From Onchocerca volvulus (Eukaryota > Nematoda > Chromadorea > Rhabditida > Onchocercidae), in NCBI GenBank assembly GCA_000499405.2, contig HG738139.1:10626616-10690615 (forward strand): a stretch of DNA of 64,000 nucleotides, written 5' to 3'. The notes beneath the pieces are model-generated. The model did not search any database, was not told the DNA's origin, and saw only the letters and a list, made by a program, of their open reading frames with translations. Below are positions 42,186 through 53,834 of the stretch, piece after piece. Within the stretch, counting starts at the first letter, position 1. The number at the start of each line of letters is the position of its first letter. A program made the translations under genes and the position numbers.

Positions 42186-43050
42186 CTCTAAATGCATATG
42201 AAATATTTAGAAATGTCTACTGACATAATGTAATAATAATATCAATAAGACCTAGAACTTAAATTAATAATATGAAGTATTTGAAAATGCTGACTTATCT
42301 AATAACAGCATTAATGAAACTTAGTATCGGCAAAAATGAAATAACGAAAATATGAATAATCAAAGCATTTTGTGCAGTAGAAATTTTGCAATATTCCTGA
42401 AACAAATGAAGCATTTGTCCATATTTCGGTATAAAAGCTTTTGTTCTCTCATTTTCCAATCTGCTAATAGAACTCATGTCCATTTTTTTTGCAATGTTGA
42501 AATTCATGTTAATTGTCTGGGATGTTGCAAGAACTAAAACTTGCTGTAAGCATTGTTTATCGCCTATCGTTTGTCTTGATAATCGGAAATTTTTTCTTAT
42601 AATTACATATTCTAAACCACCGGTCATTATCTGGTGATTACTCGCTTTTTCATGGTAACATAAACGAAGAATTAATCCTCTGTGAATCAGTAAAACCCTT
42701 CTTATCAAGATTCATCCATGCTATATAAAAAATCTTTCCAGATCTATAATTTTATTAGTTGTGTAATAAAATATTCAGAAATGCTTACTGACATGTCTAA
42801 TAATTGCACAAATGAGACATAAAATTTAATTTAGCTCCATAATATGAAATATTCAGAAAAAAAGTCAAACACTGACATACATCTGTATATATACATATGT
42901 ATATGTATTTATTAAAAAGTAGCATCAATAAGAACTGGTAATACGAAATATTTAAAGATGCTTACTGATGCTTACAAATTTAATAATTATAATAAAATTC
43001 TTAAATTAATTCTGTAATATGAAATATTCAAAGATGTCAAATTGTTATCA
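42186..43050. repeat. Degenerate interspersed repeat, about 75-80-bp unit
   Basis: Variants of ATATGAAATATTCAGAAATG followed by CTTACTGACAT and AATAAT recur at about 42198, 42270, 42766, 42844, 42943 and 43018. They form two clusters separated by a roughly 430-bp non-repetitive block that contains the open frame at 42295-42708. Confidence 0.55.
42295..42708 (-). other. Open frame of 137 codons, no known family
   Basis: The frame runs from a stop at about 42713 to the stop at 42295 without an ATG at its left end; the first Met is in MTGGLEYVII. It includes RQTIGDKQCLQQVLVLATSQ and SRLENERTKAFIPKYG; the end (IFVISFLPILSFI) is hydrophobic and overlaps repeat sequence. The length is notable for this base composition, so a real exon is possible. 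A TTTGTTTCAG in the middle could be an acceptor. It may belong with the coding-like block at 40619-41218 on the same strand. Confidence 0.3.
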
Positions 43051-45032
43051 TCTTTCCAATCCATTGAACAACATTCATCGTTACACATTCTTTACGATTA
43101 ACATACTTTCTTTCCACAATTTATTTCTGTTAGGCACAAATCTGCACTAACTAATTGATTAGATCATTATTAAAACAACAATTTTTTATTGCTCCATGAA
43201 ATACTTTTTCTTGATGTGATTACTTACTGCTAGCATATGTCTTCTAATACTGGAAAAAACTTTCAACTTTTAAATTAAACAGTTTTATAAATGATGTAAG
43301 AATTAAAGAGAAAATCGCAATTTTGTTAATTAATTGATTAGGAGAGAGAGTTTTATAGATATGCTCATATTATTTGCTTCATTATTCATTTGTTTTTGAT
43401 AGTATCTTCGACTGATCATTACATTATCACATTGGACATTGATTTTAATAACTTTCTTTCTTAGATTATTTTTCTCTTTTTATACTTTATTTTCATCATC
43501 TTTTCAAGATTTAGATTTTATCTTTTTCTTTTTTTAAGTTCTTCAGATTACTTATATGCTTCTTTTTTTTTTCAAATTAACATTTTTCTAACGTAATTCT
43601 TTTTGTTTTTATAAGTTTTCTCAATTTTACTTTCTTTCTTTTTTTATTTAGCAAGTATATCTTTTCGAAAATCTTTATGTTGTATGCTAATTAGCCAATC
43701 GTATATTTGATAAAAATAAGAAAGGATTAAATCATTCAATAAATTTGTAGTGATACTGATCATGGATAATTATTGATTACAGTGGATGATTTTGATGATA
43801 ATAATGATAACGACGTTGCTGAAGATGTTAATTAATGAAGAAACCAAGAAAAACAATCCATGCGCCATGTTTGGATATTATAAACGAATAATAATCATTT
43901 TACAATGAAAAATATCTCTTCGGTCGTTTTCTCTTCTAAATGTGAAATGAAAGGCTATCGCAATTCTTTTGTCTTTCATTTATTTATTTTCTTTTGGAAT
44001 TTAAAATTTACATATTTTCAAAAAATAAATTATTCGTTATCTAAAATATAACAACGTTAGTTTTATATTAAATTTTTAATCTGTTACTTGATTTCTATGA
44101 AATATTTATTTTCTGGTAACAAATTATTATTATGCTTTATCAAATTTCTAATCAAATTTTTGATTTTCTTGAAAAATAAATCTTGCAATAATTACAATAT
44201 ATTATTAATTATTTATTATGCCGCAATATCTTATTATCAAAATAATAAAATTAATAAATTTTGAAGGAATTGGCTTAGGCGACAATGATAATAGATTGAC
44301 AGCTTAATAACATATGTAAATTAAATGTTTAAGAATTTATTTGTATTTATTATTTCCGTTTTTATCGTTAAAATAAATTTTTATTGCTTACGGGTTCTTA
44401 AGTATTTCGAAAAGTAATATATTATATATTTTGTAATGAAAAAAAAAAGATTATGAAATATTTATTTAATAATATATGCATCAAATTTAACATCGAGGAG
44501 ACAAATTGTCAGCATTTTAAAGTTTCCCAAGTCTCTATCCAAACATCGTTGACATTAAATTTTTTTTTTTTTGAATTGGAGTAATTGCCCATTTCAAAAT
44601 TTCATCTTCATATCTAAAACATTTTTTCTCTATTACTTTTCTTTTCCTCTATTATTTTCATTTTTTTCGCATCAAAAGAAATATTTTTAAAATATTTCAG
44701 CATAAAAACTTTATCGAGAAAATAAAATTTTGCAAAAATAAAAAAAAAAAAAGGAGAAAAGATCGCAGTATTATTAGAATTATTTGCACTTTCTTTTTTT
44801 TTTAAATTTCAATATTTGAATTTTGCAAAGTAAACAAATTTCCAATGTTGCATTGTTAAATTGATGATGTTTCGTGCACTCATTACAATGATAGTTTACA
44901 TTGATTATTTGCTTATTTGCTCATACTGCTCATACTATTTAACAAATTGTATATTTAATTTAAAAAATATTAGAATAATTCTAAAAAAAACAATTTCCAT
45001 TTTGAAATAATAATTTATGGAATAATGAATTA
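43051..45032. other. Intergenic, nothing recognised
   Basis: About 2 kb of AT-rich DNA with T runs on the plus strand. No exon, repeat or regulatory motif could be supported. Confidence 0.5.
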
Positions 45033-46158
45033 TCATGTACAATATGCTAAACAATGTTCTTTGGTGACAAAATTATTGGCGCTTGCTTGAACTTCCGGAT
45101 TCCATCGAAATGGTTTGCAAGTTTCACCATCGAAATACCAGCGGATATGCCATCCATTTTCTGATTCATGAACTGGCTGAAGACAAGCTGTTTCTAAAAA
45201 GATAAAAATAAATATTGCATCACATTACATTTGAATTGCTTCAAAAAAAAAAATGCTTGATTTTTAATTAAATTTAGGAAAAAAAAATCGAATTTTAAAG
45301 AGCAAAAATAAAAATTTTCTCTTCTTTAAATCTATCAAATATTATCTTTAAATTTAGAAATATTCTGAAAGAAAAAATAATCGTCCAAATTTTAAAATTA
45401 AAACTTCTGTAATTATATTTTCTTTTAATTATAAAATACCTTTTCTAGGGCAACAAACACCATTTTGTTTAGTATCGCTAAATCCAATCGATTGAATACA
45501 TTCATATCCTTCCGGACAATTGTTCTCGTCGTCGAATGTACAACAAAATACCGGTCCGTCACTACTGTATAATATTGACCGATATCCGGCACCATCCGGA
45601 AGTGGACATGTAAACGGTGGTCCGAGCATGCCAGTACTAGCATCTATCAACGATAAACATATCCAACCATTGGAATCACTTTTTCTTCTGCATTGCTGTA
45701 TTTAACTTTTTTTTAAATTTTTTTTTTTCTATTTTTCGAATTTCCATCTATTTCATCGTATAATAAAATATTTTATCTTTCTTATACTCCAATTAACAAA
45801 TATCTAAATATATGTTATCATATTTTTTCTGTCCTCATATTTTCCAATTTTCGTCACATTTTTTTTTCTTTTTTTTGCAGTTTCAAATTCCAGTTTTAAA
45901 ATATTTATCATCATGTTTTTTATATTCAGTTTTAAATTTATCTATTTCAATTTTTAGTCTATCCATAAATTTCAATAATCATTTATTTTTCATCTTCTAA
46001 CGAAATTATTAAATATTTATTAACCTAATACTATCTTGTGGACAAGCACATCGTCCACCACGACATATTGCGCCTGGCCATCGTTTTTCACATTCATCAC
46101 TTTTGCATTCCTTAGCTATTATCATTTTTGCTAAAGCAAGGATCGCGTATATCCACAT
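45033..46158 (-). CDS. Small secreted Cys-rich protein with lustrin-type and atypical Kunitz domains
   Basis: Three exons (46032-46158, 45440-45643, 45033-45193) give 163 aa. MWIYAILALAKMIIA is a short signal peptide, so the product is probably secreted. Next comes a small Cys module (CKSDECEKRWPGAICRGG, then CAC), then a lustrin-type Cys-rich segment (FTCPLPDG, VFCC, NCPEGYEC, GVCCPRK), then a Kunitz-like domain from TACLQP to HCLAYCT. The Kunitz part keeps Cys 1, 3, 5 and 6 plus RWYFDGETC and the invariant NNF, but lacks Cys 2 and Cys 4. Nematodes have many lustrin/Kunitz secreted proteins of cuticle or secretion; no named orthologue is recognised. Inhibition of a protease cannot be assumed because the binding loop has lost its disulfide. 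Start chosen as the only ATG before the signal-like stretch. Confidence 0.85.
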
Positions 46159-46732
46159 CTAATTTCGTCTTTATCCTATAAAAGATCCTGAAAATGAACT
46201 TTTTCATTTTTTGAGTGAGAAAAAAATCTTCCTTAACAGGAATGAATAAATAATGATGTAAATTTTTGATATTTCTAAATTTAGTGTTGCCGGATCGTTA
46301 GCTACTTTTAAATTATATCGGAAATGAATAAAATATCATTCAAGCCAAATATTTCTATTTCCCAATTATATTCAAGCAAATAATCCAATCATATATCAAT
46401 GATCTAACATTTATTCATTATTCAAAGGATTGATTTATTTACTGCTAATATGCTAATTGTGTTAAGTTCTCGTCTTTTTTTGCTTTCATAAATAATACTA
46501 AAATTAAAAAAAAAAGGAAAACTCTTTATTAGTTATAAAAGAACTGCTAAAATAATTTTAGGAGAAAAATAAAAAATAAACAAATAAAATGAGAAAATGT
46601 TGAAATCGATGTCATATATCGATGAGATGATGGCAATAAAAGTAGAAATTTTCGAGTGTTTGTACTGCCAAAAGAATATAAATGTATGTCTCTATGATAT
46701 ACGTAGAACACAGTATGATTATCGAGAAAAAA

Positions 46733-46786
46733 CGTGGAGGAGGCGGGGGAGCGGGAGTGCGGGAATACCGGTAAACGAGGAGGGAT
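46733..46786 (+). promoter_or_regulatory. G-rich island, possible quadruplex or GC box
   Basis: GGAGGAGGCGGGGGAGCGGG, then AGTGCGGG, gives several G runs in a region otherwise poor in G and C. It shares AGGCGGGGGAG (46741-46751) with the island at 39895 and sits about 590 bases upstream of the Kunitz-like gene, whose transcription runs away from it. A regulatory role is inferred only. Confidence 0.4.
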
Positions 46787-49700
46787 GATGGAAAGAAAGT
46801 TGAAAAAACACCATGTCAGGAATGTATGATGGATTTTTTTTCTTTTTTTTCGACTATACTTGCAGTAAACAAATCTTGTTTAAACATTTTATGATCATCG
46901 TGATGATCGAAATGATTTTTGACATTTTCAAACTTTAATGAAATATTGTTGATGAGCAAGAGATATTTATTGATGATTTGAATTTTAACAAACAATATAT
47001 ATATATACATTGAAGATTTGAAGAAATTTTTATTTTAAAATTGAAATATAAAATATATATAAAAAGTGCAGTAATGAAGAGTAAAAAAACAAAAAAAACA
47101 AAAACAAAAAAAACAAAAAAACAAAAAAAAAACAAAAAACTTCGTTGTAATGCTGCAAACACTCATCAAAGTACATAATGTTTAAAGACAAAAATATCGA
47201 TTAATTTTTTTCTTCTTTTTTTTTTTCAAATTTCCCGTTTATTACACGCTGATATGATAATAAAAAATTGTGATTAATACTGATGATATTAAAATATAGT
47301 GATGAGCAATTAAAATAACTCAAGAATAAAAATAAGTAATTAAATTAGTATTAAGATTATTACGGAATTGAATGAAAAAGATTGACAAATACCAGAATGT
47401 ATTTATAACTTGAAGTACAATGATGTTTTGAGTAAAAAAAATGGCGAATTATTTCAAACTAATAATACTAATAGTATTTGGTGAAAAATTTAAGGATTTG
47501 AAAAGAAAAAAAAATCAGAAAACGGTTTAGATAACCGAAAAATAACGAACAGAAAAGGAAAAAAATTCTGTTTGAAATCAAAAAAAAGAAATGGAGTTTA
47601 TGATCGAGAATATTTAAAACATTTTGATCTGTAACATTTAATAAAGTTCCCACTTAATTCTAAAAATGAAACTATTTAATTTTTTCAACTTGATATCACT
47701 TAATATTCTTGCTCCTAAATCGATGATAAAACCTTTTATCTTTTTATCTTAAACACCATTGAAATTAAACATACGAAATATTACAAGTTAATTTTAATAA
47801 TTAAATTTTGCAAAAGTAAAATAAAAACAAAAGAATATTTTGTGTAAAATTCATAAAACAAGACTTTTGCAAAAATTCTTAAAAAAAAAAAAAAGGAACA
47901 AAACTTTAATACAAAAATATTTTTTATTTTTTTTATTTGGCTAAAAAGTTCAATATCAATCCACTAATGTTTAAAATCCAATCGTAAATTTAAATGATTT
48001 ATTTCGTCAGTCTTTCCTCTGAATATTTTTTAATTTAAAAAAAAACTGCTGTGGTACTTTTTTTTTTGTTTTAATTAATGAGCAAAGAAAACATTTGCCT
48101 TTTTTTCCTCACTTAACTGGCGATAAATTTAAAGAAATTTGAGCGTTGTTTATGATTGGCAATGGATAAATTTTAGTATTCCCTATGTTCGCTATTAGAC
48201 ATAAAACTTCAAAAAATTTTTTTCCTATTTTTGCATTGATTGATATAATTTTTAAAAAATTTAGTTCATAAAATAAATTTTTTTTTTCGAACAATACTTC
48301 TGAACAAGTATATTGGTTGTAAGTAACGCTAAAATTATTAATTTCAGAAAATTTTTCCTCTTTTTTTCCTTTTTTATAAATTTAGTCGTTTTAAATTTAT
48401 TTTGCTAAGAAAAAGTGAAATTTCAACGAAGGTATATTTTTAACTTCAAAAGTCAAAGCAAAATAAGTAATACTAAATTTTTCCAGAAATTTCAATAACT
48501 GATAATAGCATTTGCAATCATAGTCACTTTGCATTATCTAATTTAATCAATTACATCATCGTGAAGAGTATTGATTTAATGGAAATTTTGATCAAATTTT
48601 TGAGGAAAAAATTATTTATCATTCCCGAATTTACATTTCACTTCATCTGATAATCTAGTTAATGATTTCAAAAATATTTCTCATTTTGTTAAAGTAAAAA
48701 AAAAAAGTGTTTTTTCATGTTGTTTGATGTTATAGTGCATGTTTTAACTGTTTAATTACATGTTTCATGCTTTAAATGCTATTTTTGGAAAAAAAGTTCA
48801 GTTTTATTAGATGATAGCGAAATTTCAATCGCGAAATCAATATAATAATTTAGATGCAAAACAAAGTTGTAACAAACTACTGTAAAATAATATTTACGTA
48901 CTGATTTATATAATACTTAACTTTTATAGGTTGTTATTTGACCAATAAAGGTTGTCAACTTATCTATGCAAATTATCATTGATTTTGACACATATAAATT
49001 ATCAGTTAACTCAAATAAGTTGCTGATTACATTGTTCTAGGGTATTACTTAATTTATACAAATCTTTTCACATCATTGTAAATACGAATTCGAAATCATA
49101 GAATGGATTTCAAAATTGCTCCAGTCAATCTATAAAATACTTATCACTTATTAGATGATAAAAAAAGTGATAAAATTTTGTCCACCAAATTATATCACTT
49201 AAATACTAAAATCTATGAAGTAATACTATGATGAGGAATGTAATTGAAGTAGAGAAAAAGAGAAAGAAAAAAGTAGAATTTTTAGGAATTTTAAAAGGAT
49301 GAAAGAACAAAAAGTTTGATGGATAAGAGTGATTAACGAGCTTCTGTTTTAAAATTTAGTTTACTTGAATGGTAAATCCCGAAACATTGTTCTGATATTT
49401 GACATATATTGATCGTTTTTCTCAAATTTCCCAAAAATTTCTTCATTTCTTTTGGATTAAGAGTTGAATGAATTGTAAAATGGGTTCAACTAATTGGAAG
49501 AAAGAATGAAACATAGTTAAGATATGTGGAAAAATTCTTGTAATTAATGAAACTAGTTCAAATTTTTACATTCATTCTACTTGACATATTTTATTCATTC
49601 TCTTTAGCATATTTCAGGCCAAATTTGGTCAAATTTAAAGTTTTCTCCAACTTCAAGTGGTCCAATTACTTCCGTTATGCCTATATTAACATCATTTTTA

Positions 49701-50124
49701 CAGGCTTTTGTATGATTTTATCATGATTGTTGTTATAATTTGCATGTTTAACAAATTTTGAATTTATTTTTTACCTTGAATTAAGTATTTGTTATCAAAT
49801 ATATTTATTTAATGGAAAGTTTTAAATATTTTATCTTGAACAGATTAAATACTCAACTATTTCATTGATTCAATGTTCACTTTCATTTAATTGAAATTTC
49901 ATTTTCTTCTTTCTTTGCTATAGAAAAAATAATGAAAAATGAAATATCTGAAAAAAAAAGAAATTCTTTGTTAGCAAAAAGAAAATATATAGTATTAAAG
50001 GTTTTATTAACTAATTTTTTTCATTTCAAAATTTATTTGTCAATTTTTTCCATTTTTTTTCGTCCACTTTATTTTTAACTTTTTTCCTTTGACTTAAATT
50101 TCTTCTTTTCTTTTTTTTCAACAA

Positions 50125-50250
50125 TTAGTCTTCGATCTCTTTGCATTCATCAACATATATATCATCATCCTGAGGAGTTGGTATGTTATATTTTCGAACA
50201 TTTTTAAGCTTGTTCTTCCATCTTCCAATCAACAAACATTCCACGAAACA
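50125..50250 (-). other. Candidate orphan terminal exon
   Basis: The minus-strand frame ends RWKNKLKNVRKYNIPTPQDD, then DIYVDECKEIED and a stop. Its charged, non-repetitive composition differs from the adjoining minisatellite, which supplies only low-complexity residues upstream. No upstream exon on this strand was found within 700 bases, where the MOLO1-domain gene begins on the other strand. It may be a gene remnant or chance. Confidence 0.25.
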
Positions 50251-50261
50251 TTCAAAGCAAC

Positions 50262-50345
50262 CAAACAGACACATACACAAACATACACAAACATACACAA
50301 ACATACACAAACATACACACACAAACATACACATACACACATACA
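50262..50345. repeat. ACACAAACAT decanucleotide minisatellite
   Basis: Several tandem ACACAAACAT units, degenerating to ACAC/ACAT runs at the right end. The minus-strand frame through it (MYVCMCMFVC-type) is an artefact of the repeat. Confidence 0.9.
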
Positions 50346-51004
50346 TTCAAACAAACTAATACTTTTCTACAATCTGTACTTCTTGCTGAGAATTTTATTA
50401 TTTTCGAATTTTATCTATTGCAATGCGTGTTAACTACTTCTTCTTTCGTTTTATCACAAACTATTTTAACTGTTTGACAAAAACTTTAAATTTTTTTTCC
50501 TTAAACAAGTCAACATTTTCAAAACTTATCTTTCAATGATTGCAGAAATTGGACAACTATTATAAATGTTTTAAAAAAAAAAAAGATATGATAATTAGAT
50601 CGAATATAAATTTGACAAATTATCACAACTATATTATATGATAATTAGATCATATATGAAGTAATTTAATACTAATTGTAAATGATAATTGGTTTGGAAT
50701 TTCAAGTAAGTTGAAATTTATGAAAATATGTGTTATTGTTATTTTTTAATACAATATAAGGATTATTTTATCATTTCCTTTTTTCTTTTTATTTTTTTTT
50801 ATAAAATTCATCCTTATTAATTTGATATTGTTAATTTGAAATATTTGTAATTTTTAAATTTATTAATTTTTTCTATTATAAATTTCAGACAAATTAATAT
50901 TTATGAAATATGCAATTTATCATTACTGTTATTTGTCGTTTACATAATACGAGAATGCGAATTAATCTGAAATCGTCGAAAATTTCCTGTCGTAAAATTT
51001 TACT

Positions 51005-53834
51005 ATGAAACGAAATTCACTGACCGTAATTCAAATAATGGTCATAGTATCATGTTCTAAAATAAGCCTAACACATTGGACAAGCTCAGCATATCCTGAT
51101 TTACGTGGTCCTACCGTATCAAAATGTGATGTCCAAATTTCACCCGGTGAACAGTTCTACATTTGTGATCCTGATCATGTACTTAATGCTTCTGAAGGTT
51201 TTTTCTTACCTAGCATTTTTCCAAATTACAAATTTTCATTCCAAAAGAAGAGAAGGAAAAGAAAAAGCTAAATACTACCAATGTTTTGAGTATTTTTATA
51301 CTAAATTAAAAAGAGAAAAATAAAGACCGAGTAAAAAACATCAAAATTCCAAGTATCTTAAACTAAAATTATTATTTGATCGAAAAAAAATAATTATTAC
51401 AATATTTTATGCATTAAAAAATTTTAATCAAGCTTGCAGTACTTAATTGCATAATCATTTAATGATTTTCTTTTAAAAAGAACTATAAATTTTTGATCAT
51501 TTTAATCTTCTAGTCTTTAAATTTTTGATTAATTTTATTAAATTAAAAGTATTAATCCTTTTCCAGCACGATTATTAAATCAACAACTTCATAATTTAAC
51601 CGTTGGTACACCATGTCACTGTCAACGACGATCACAATGTACGACAGGTGAAGATGTAAATAATCCATTTCATGGATTTGTTGTTTCAGTCGCATTGGTC
51701 AACAATTTACAAATGACCATTCACAGTCCATCCGAACAGTTCAGCCTTTTAATATTTTCCATTTCAAATAAATTATATAATATTATCTTATTTTTTCTAA
51801 TTTTTACTTTTTTTATTTTTAAATTTAAATTATTTATTTGAATCTCCAATACTATAGTATTGTAATAATTCGCCAAATTTTTAAATACTTGACAATTTTT
51901 CTTGTTAATAAGTGAAATATTAAAAATATTATTGCAGAAATTTAAATTTTGCAGAAGTTAATTGATACAATTATTTTTTAATACTAAATTTTTTTTTTGT
52001 TTGATGAACGTATGTAGAATTGGATAAAAATTTTTTTTTTTGTTATTATTTATATATGGTTTTTAATCGTATTTAATTAAATCGAATGTATCAATGATTT
52101 TAATCTACGGAATTTTATTTTTATTTGCAAAAGTTTAATTTAGTAATTTAATTTTTTTAATGAAAGCTTTTTTTTTTATTTTGAACTTTTAAACGGAAAT
52201 TTCATTAATCAAAAAACGTATCGAATTACATGGGATGATTGGCAGCTTATCGGCAAGTAATTGATATTTGTTTTCAATTTAATGAAAAGAGAACTAAATT
52301 AACAAAATTTTTATAGAACTTTTTTTGTTTAAATGAAAGGGAATAAGGTTACTTAATTTAGGATTGAATATTTCAATTTTGAAGAATTAGCCGCTTAAAT
52401 TTTCGTTAATTTTATGAGGAAATTTTACAGACAATTAAGAGATCGAGCGGAGGGTTTTTGTCGTACGCTTGAAGGACGCTGGGCACTTGGCGATTGTGGC
52501 AATTCAGTGCTTATATTTATATGGAAACATTATAAAAAGGTAAGCTTATTTATTCATTTCTTTTACATCTTTTTTCGTTAACTTAAATGAACTTACGTGG
52601 TGTGAAACAGTTAACATTGTTTTGGATATAAGTTATTGATTGATGAAAGATAGCAATGATGAAACATTTGTGACTCAAGCTATAAAAATGTAATTGCAAT
52701 TTTAATTTCAAGATAATTATTTGGCCAGCACGACTTGCTCAACGATATGTTACGACTAGAGAAAGGCGGAAAATTTTAGATGATGTAAATAATTTGATAC
52801 AAACTGATAAATGGTATGAAGCGCTTAAACGGGTCATCGGTAAATTGATATATGAATTATTGATTAATTTTTAGAATTTAAAATAAGCAAAAGTTGTTTC
52901 AATCTTGGTTTTTGCATGTCAGTTAGTCATGTAATTAATAATGAAATATTGATGTTTTGATTTTTATTCAAGCATAAAATATCGCCGAATGAAATCGGCG
53001 TATGATTATATTCTAAAATTTTATAATTAAATGATTTATTTATTTTTTAACGCATGATTTTATTTAAAATTAATAATTAAATGACTTATTTGTTTATTAT
53101 TCTTTCTTACAAATTATTCATGATTACATATAAAACTTTCGTTTCGTAGCAACTTATATCTCTTGAAATATAATCCCCCGATCACTTGTCAGTTTTGTCT
53201 TCTTTTTTCAAGTTTCTTTTTTTAACTTTTTTTTTTTCACAAAAATTCTGTTTTGTTTTGTTTTTTTTCTTTCAGCAGCTTTACACGATGAATTAAAGGG
53301 TGAACCGGAAGTCCGTATCGATACGGGTACATTATCATTAATCATTGCTGTGGGTGTTGCTGTTTTACTTACTATTATGATTACATGTAAGTAAGTAGTG
53401 ATTAATTTGAAGATTTTTAAAGAAAGAATTTTGAAACTTTACATTTGGTATCAAGTTTTAAATTCTATTCAGATAAAGAATAATAAATTTTAATGAGTTT
53501 GAATTTGTAATTAGTTTTTAAAAATTGATAAAAATTCATTTTTTGTATTTTTCAATTCAATTACTTATCTTTTTAAATTCAATTATTGTATTAACATAAA
53601 TTGTATTAATTAGGTTGTGTATGTGCATTCCGTTGCTGTGGCAATATGCGATCAGATCAGTTAGATCGATTAGGTAAACCATTGCAACGGATCGATAGTC
53701 TTCGAGCTCAAATTGTACGACATGGCATACAACTTAGGCGGTCATTCTCGCGATCACCAAAATTTGGAAGTTTTCGAGAATGTTCATTGAATAGTTCATT
53801 TATTAGCGATGCTGGAAATGCAACAATTGTTTGA
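51005..53834 (+). CDS. MOLO1-domain (TPM-like) single-pass membrane protein
   Basis: C. elegans MOLO-1 is an auxiliary subunit that boosts levamisole-sensitive acetylcholine receptors; this protein belongs to that wider family. Exons: 51005-51197, 51567 to about 51740, about 52165-52255, 52431-52539, 52713-52839, 53276-53386, 53614-53834. A signal peptide (TVIQIMVIVS core) is followed by the extracellular domain: YPDLRGP, FYICDPDHVLNASEARLL, TPCHCQ, GFVVSVALVNNLQM, then GRWALGDCGNSVLIFIWKH, which are hallmarks of the MOLO1 domain. One membrane helix lies near IIAVGVAVLLTIMI, then a Cys-rich juxtamembrane CCVCAFRCC (possible palmitoylation) and a short Arg/Ser-rich cytoplasmic tail. The boundary of the third exon is unsure: the nearest acceptor is GAAAG before a T run, giving an odd HFFFYFELL insertion. 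All other phases agree. Whether it acts on acetylcholine receptors is not known. Confidence 0.78.

Larger units (their letters stand above)
46159..51004. other. Long intergenic region, mostly featureless
   Basis: No gene is supported in these 4.8 kb between the divergent Kunitz-like and MOLO1-domain genes. Contents: a G-rich island at 46733-46786, an A/C low-complexity run at 47080-47140, a candidate orphan exon at 50125-50240 and a 10-bp minisatellite at 50262-50345. The rest is AT-rich with poly-A and poly-T runs. Confidence 0.5.

Noticed and set aside
46597..46788. Plus-strand 63-codon frame with Cys and Arg
   Set aside because: Its C-terminal part is just the G-rich island (RRRGSGSAG); no conserved feature or partner exon was found.
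46935..47162. Minus-strand frame rich in Phe and Val
   Set aside because: Derived from the AAAAAC/AAAAAAAC low-complexity run.
51105..51323. Second plus-strand frame over the first MOLO1-domain exon
   Set aside because: It is out of frame with the signal peptide and the ICDPD motif, and runs past the GAAG|GT donor.
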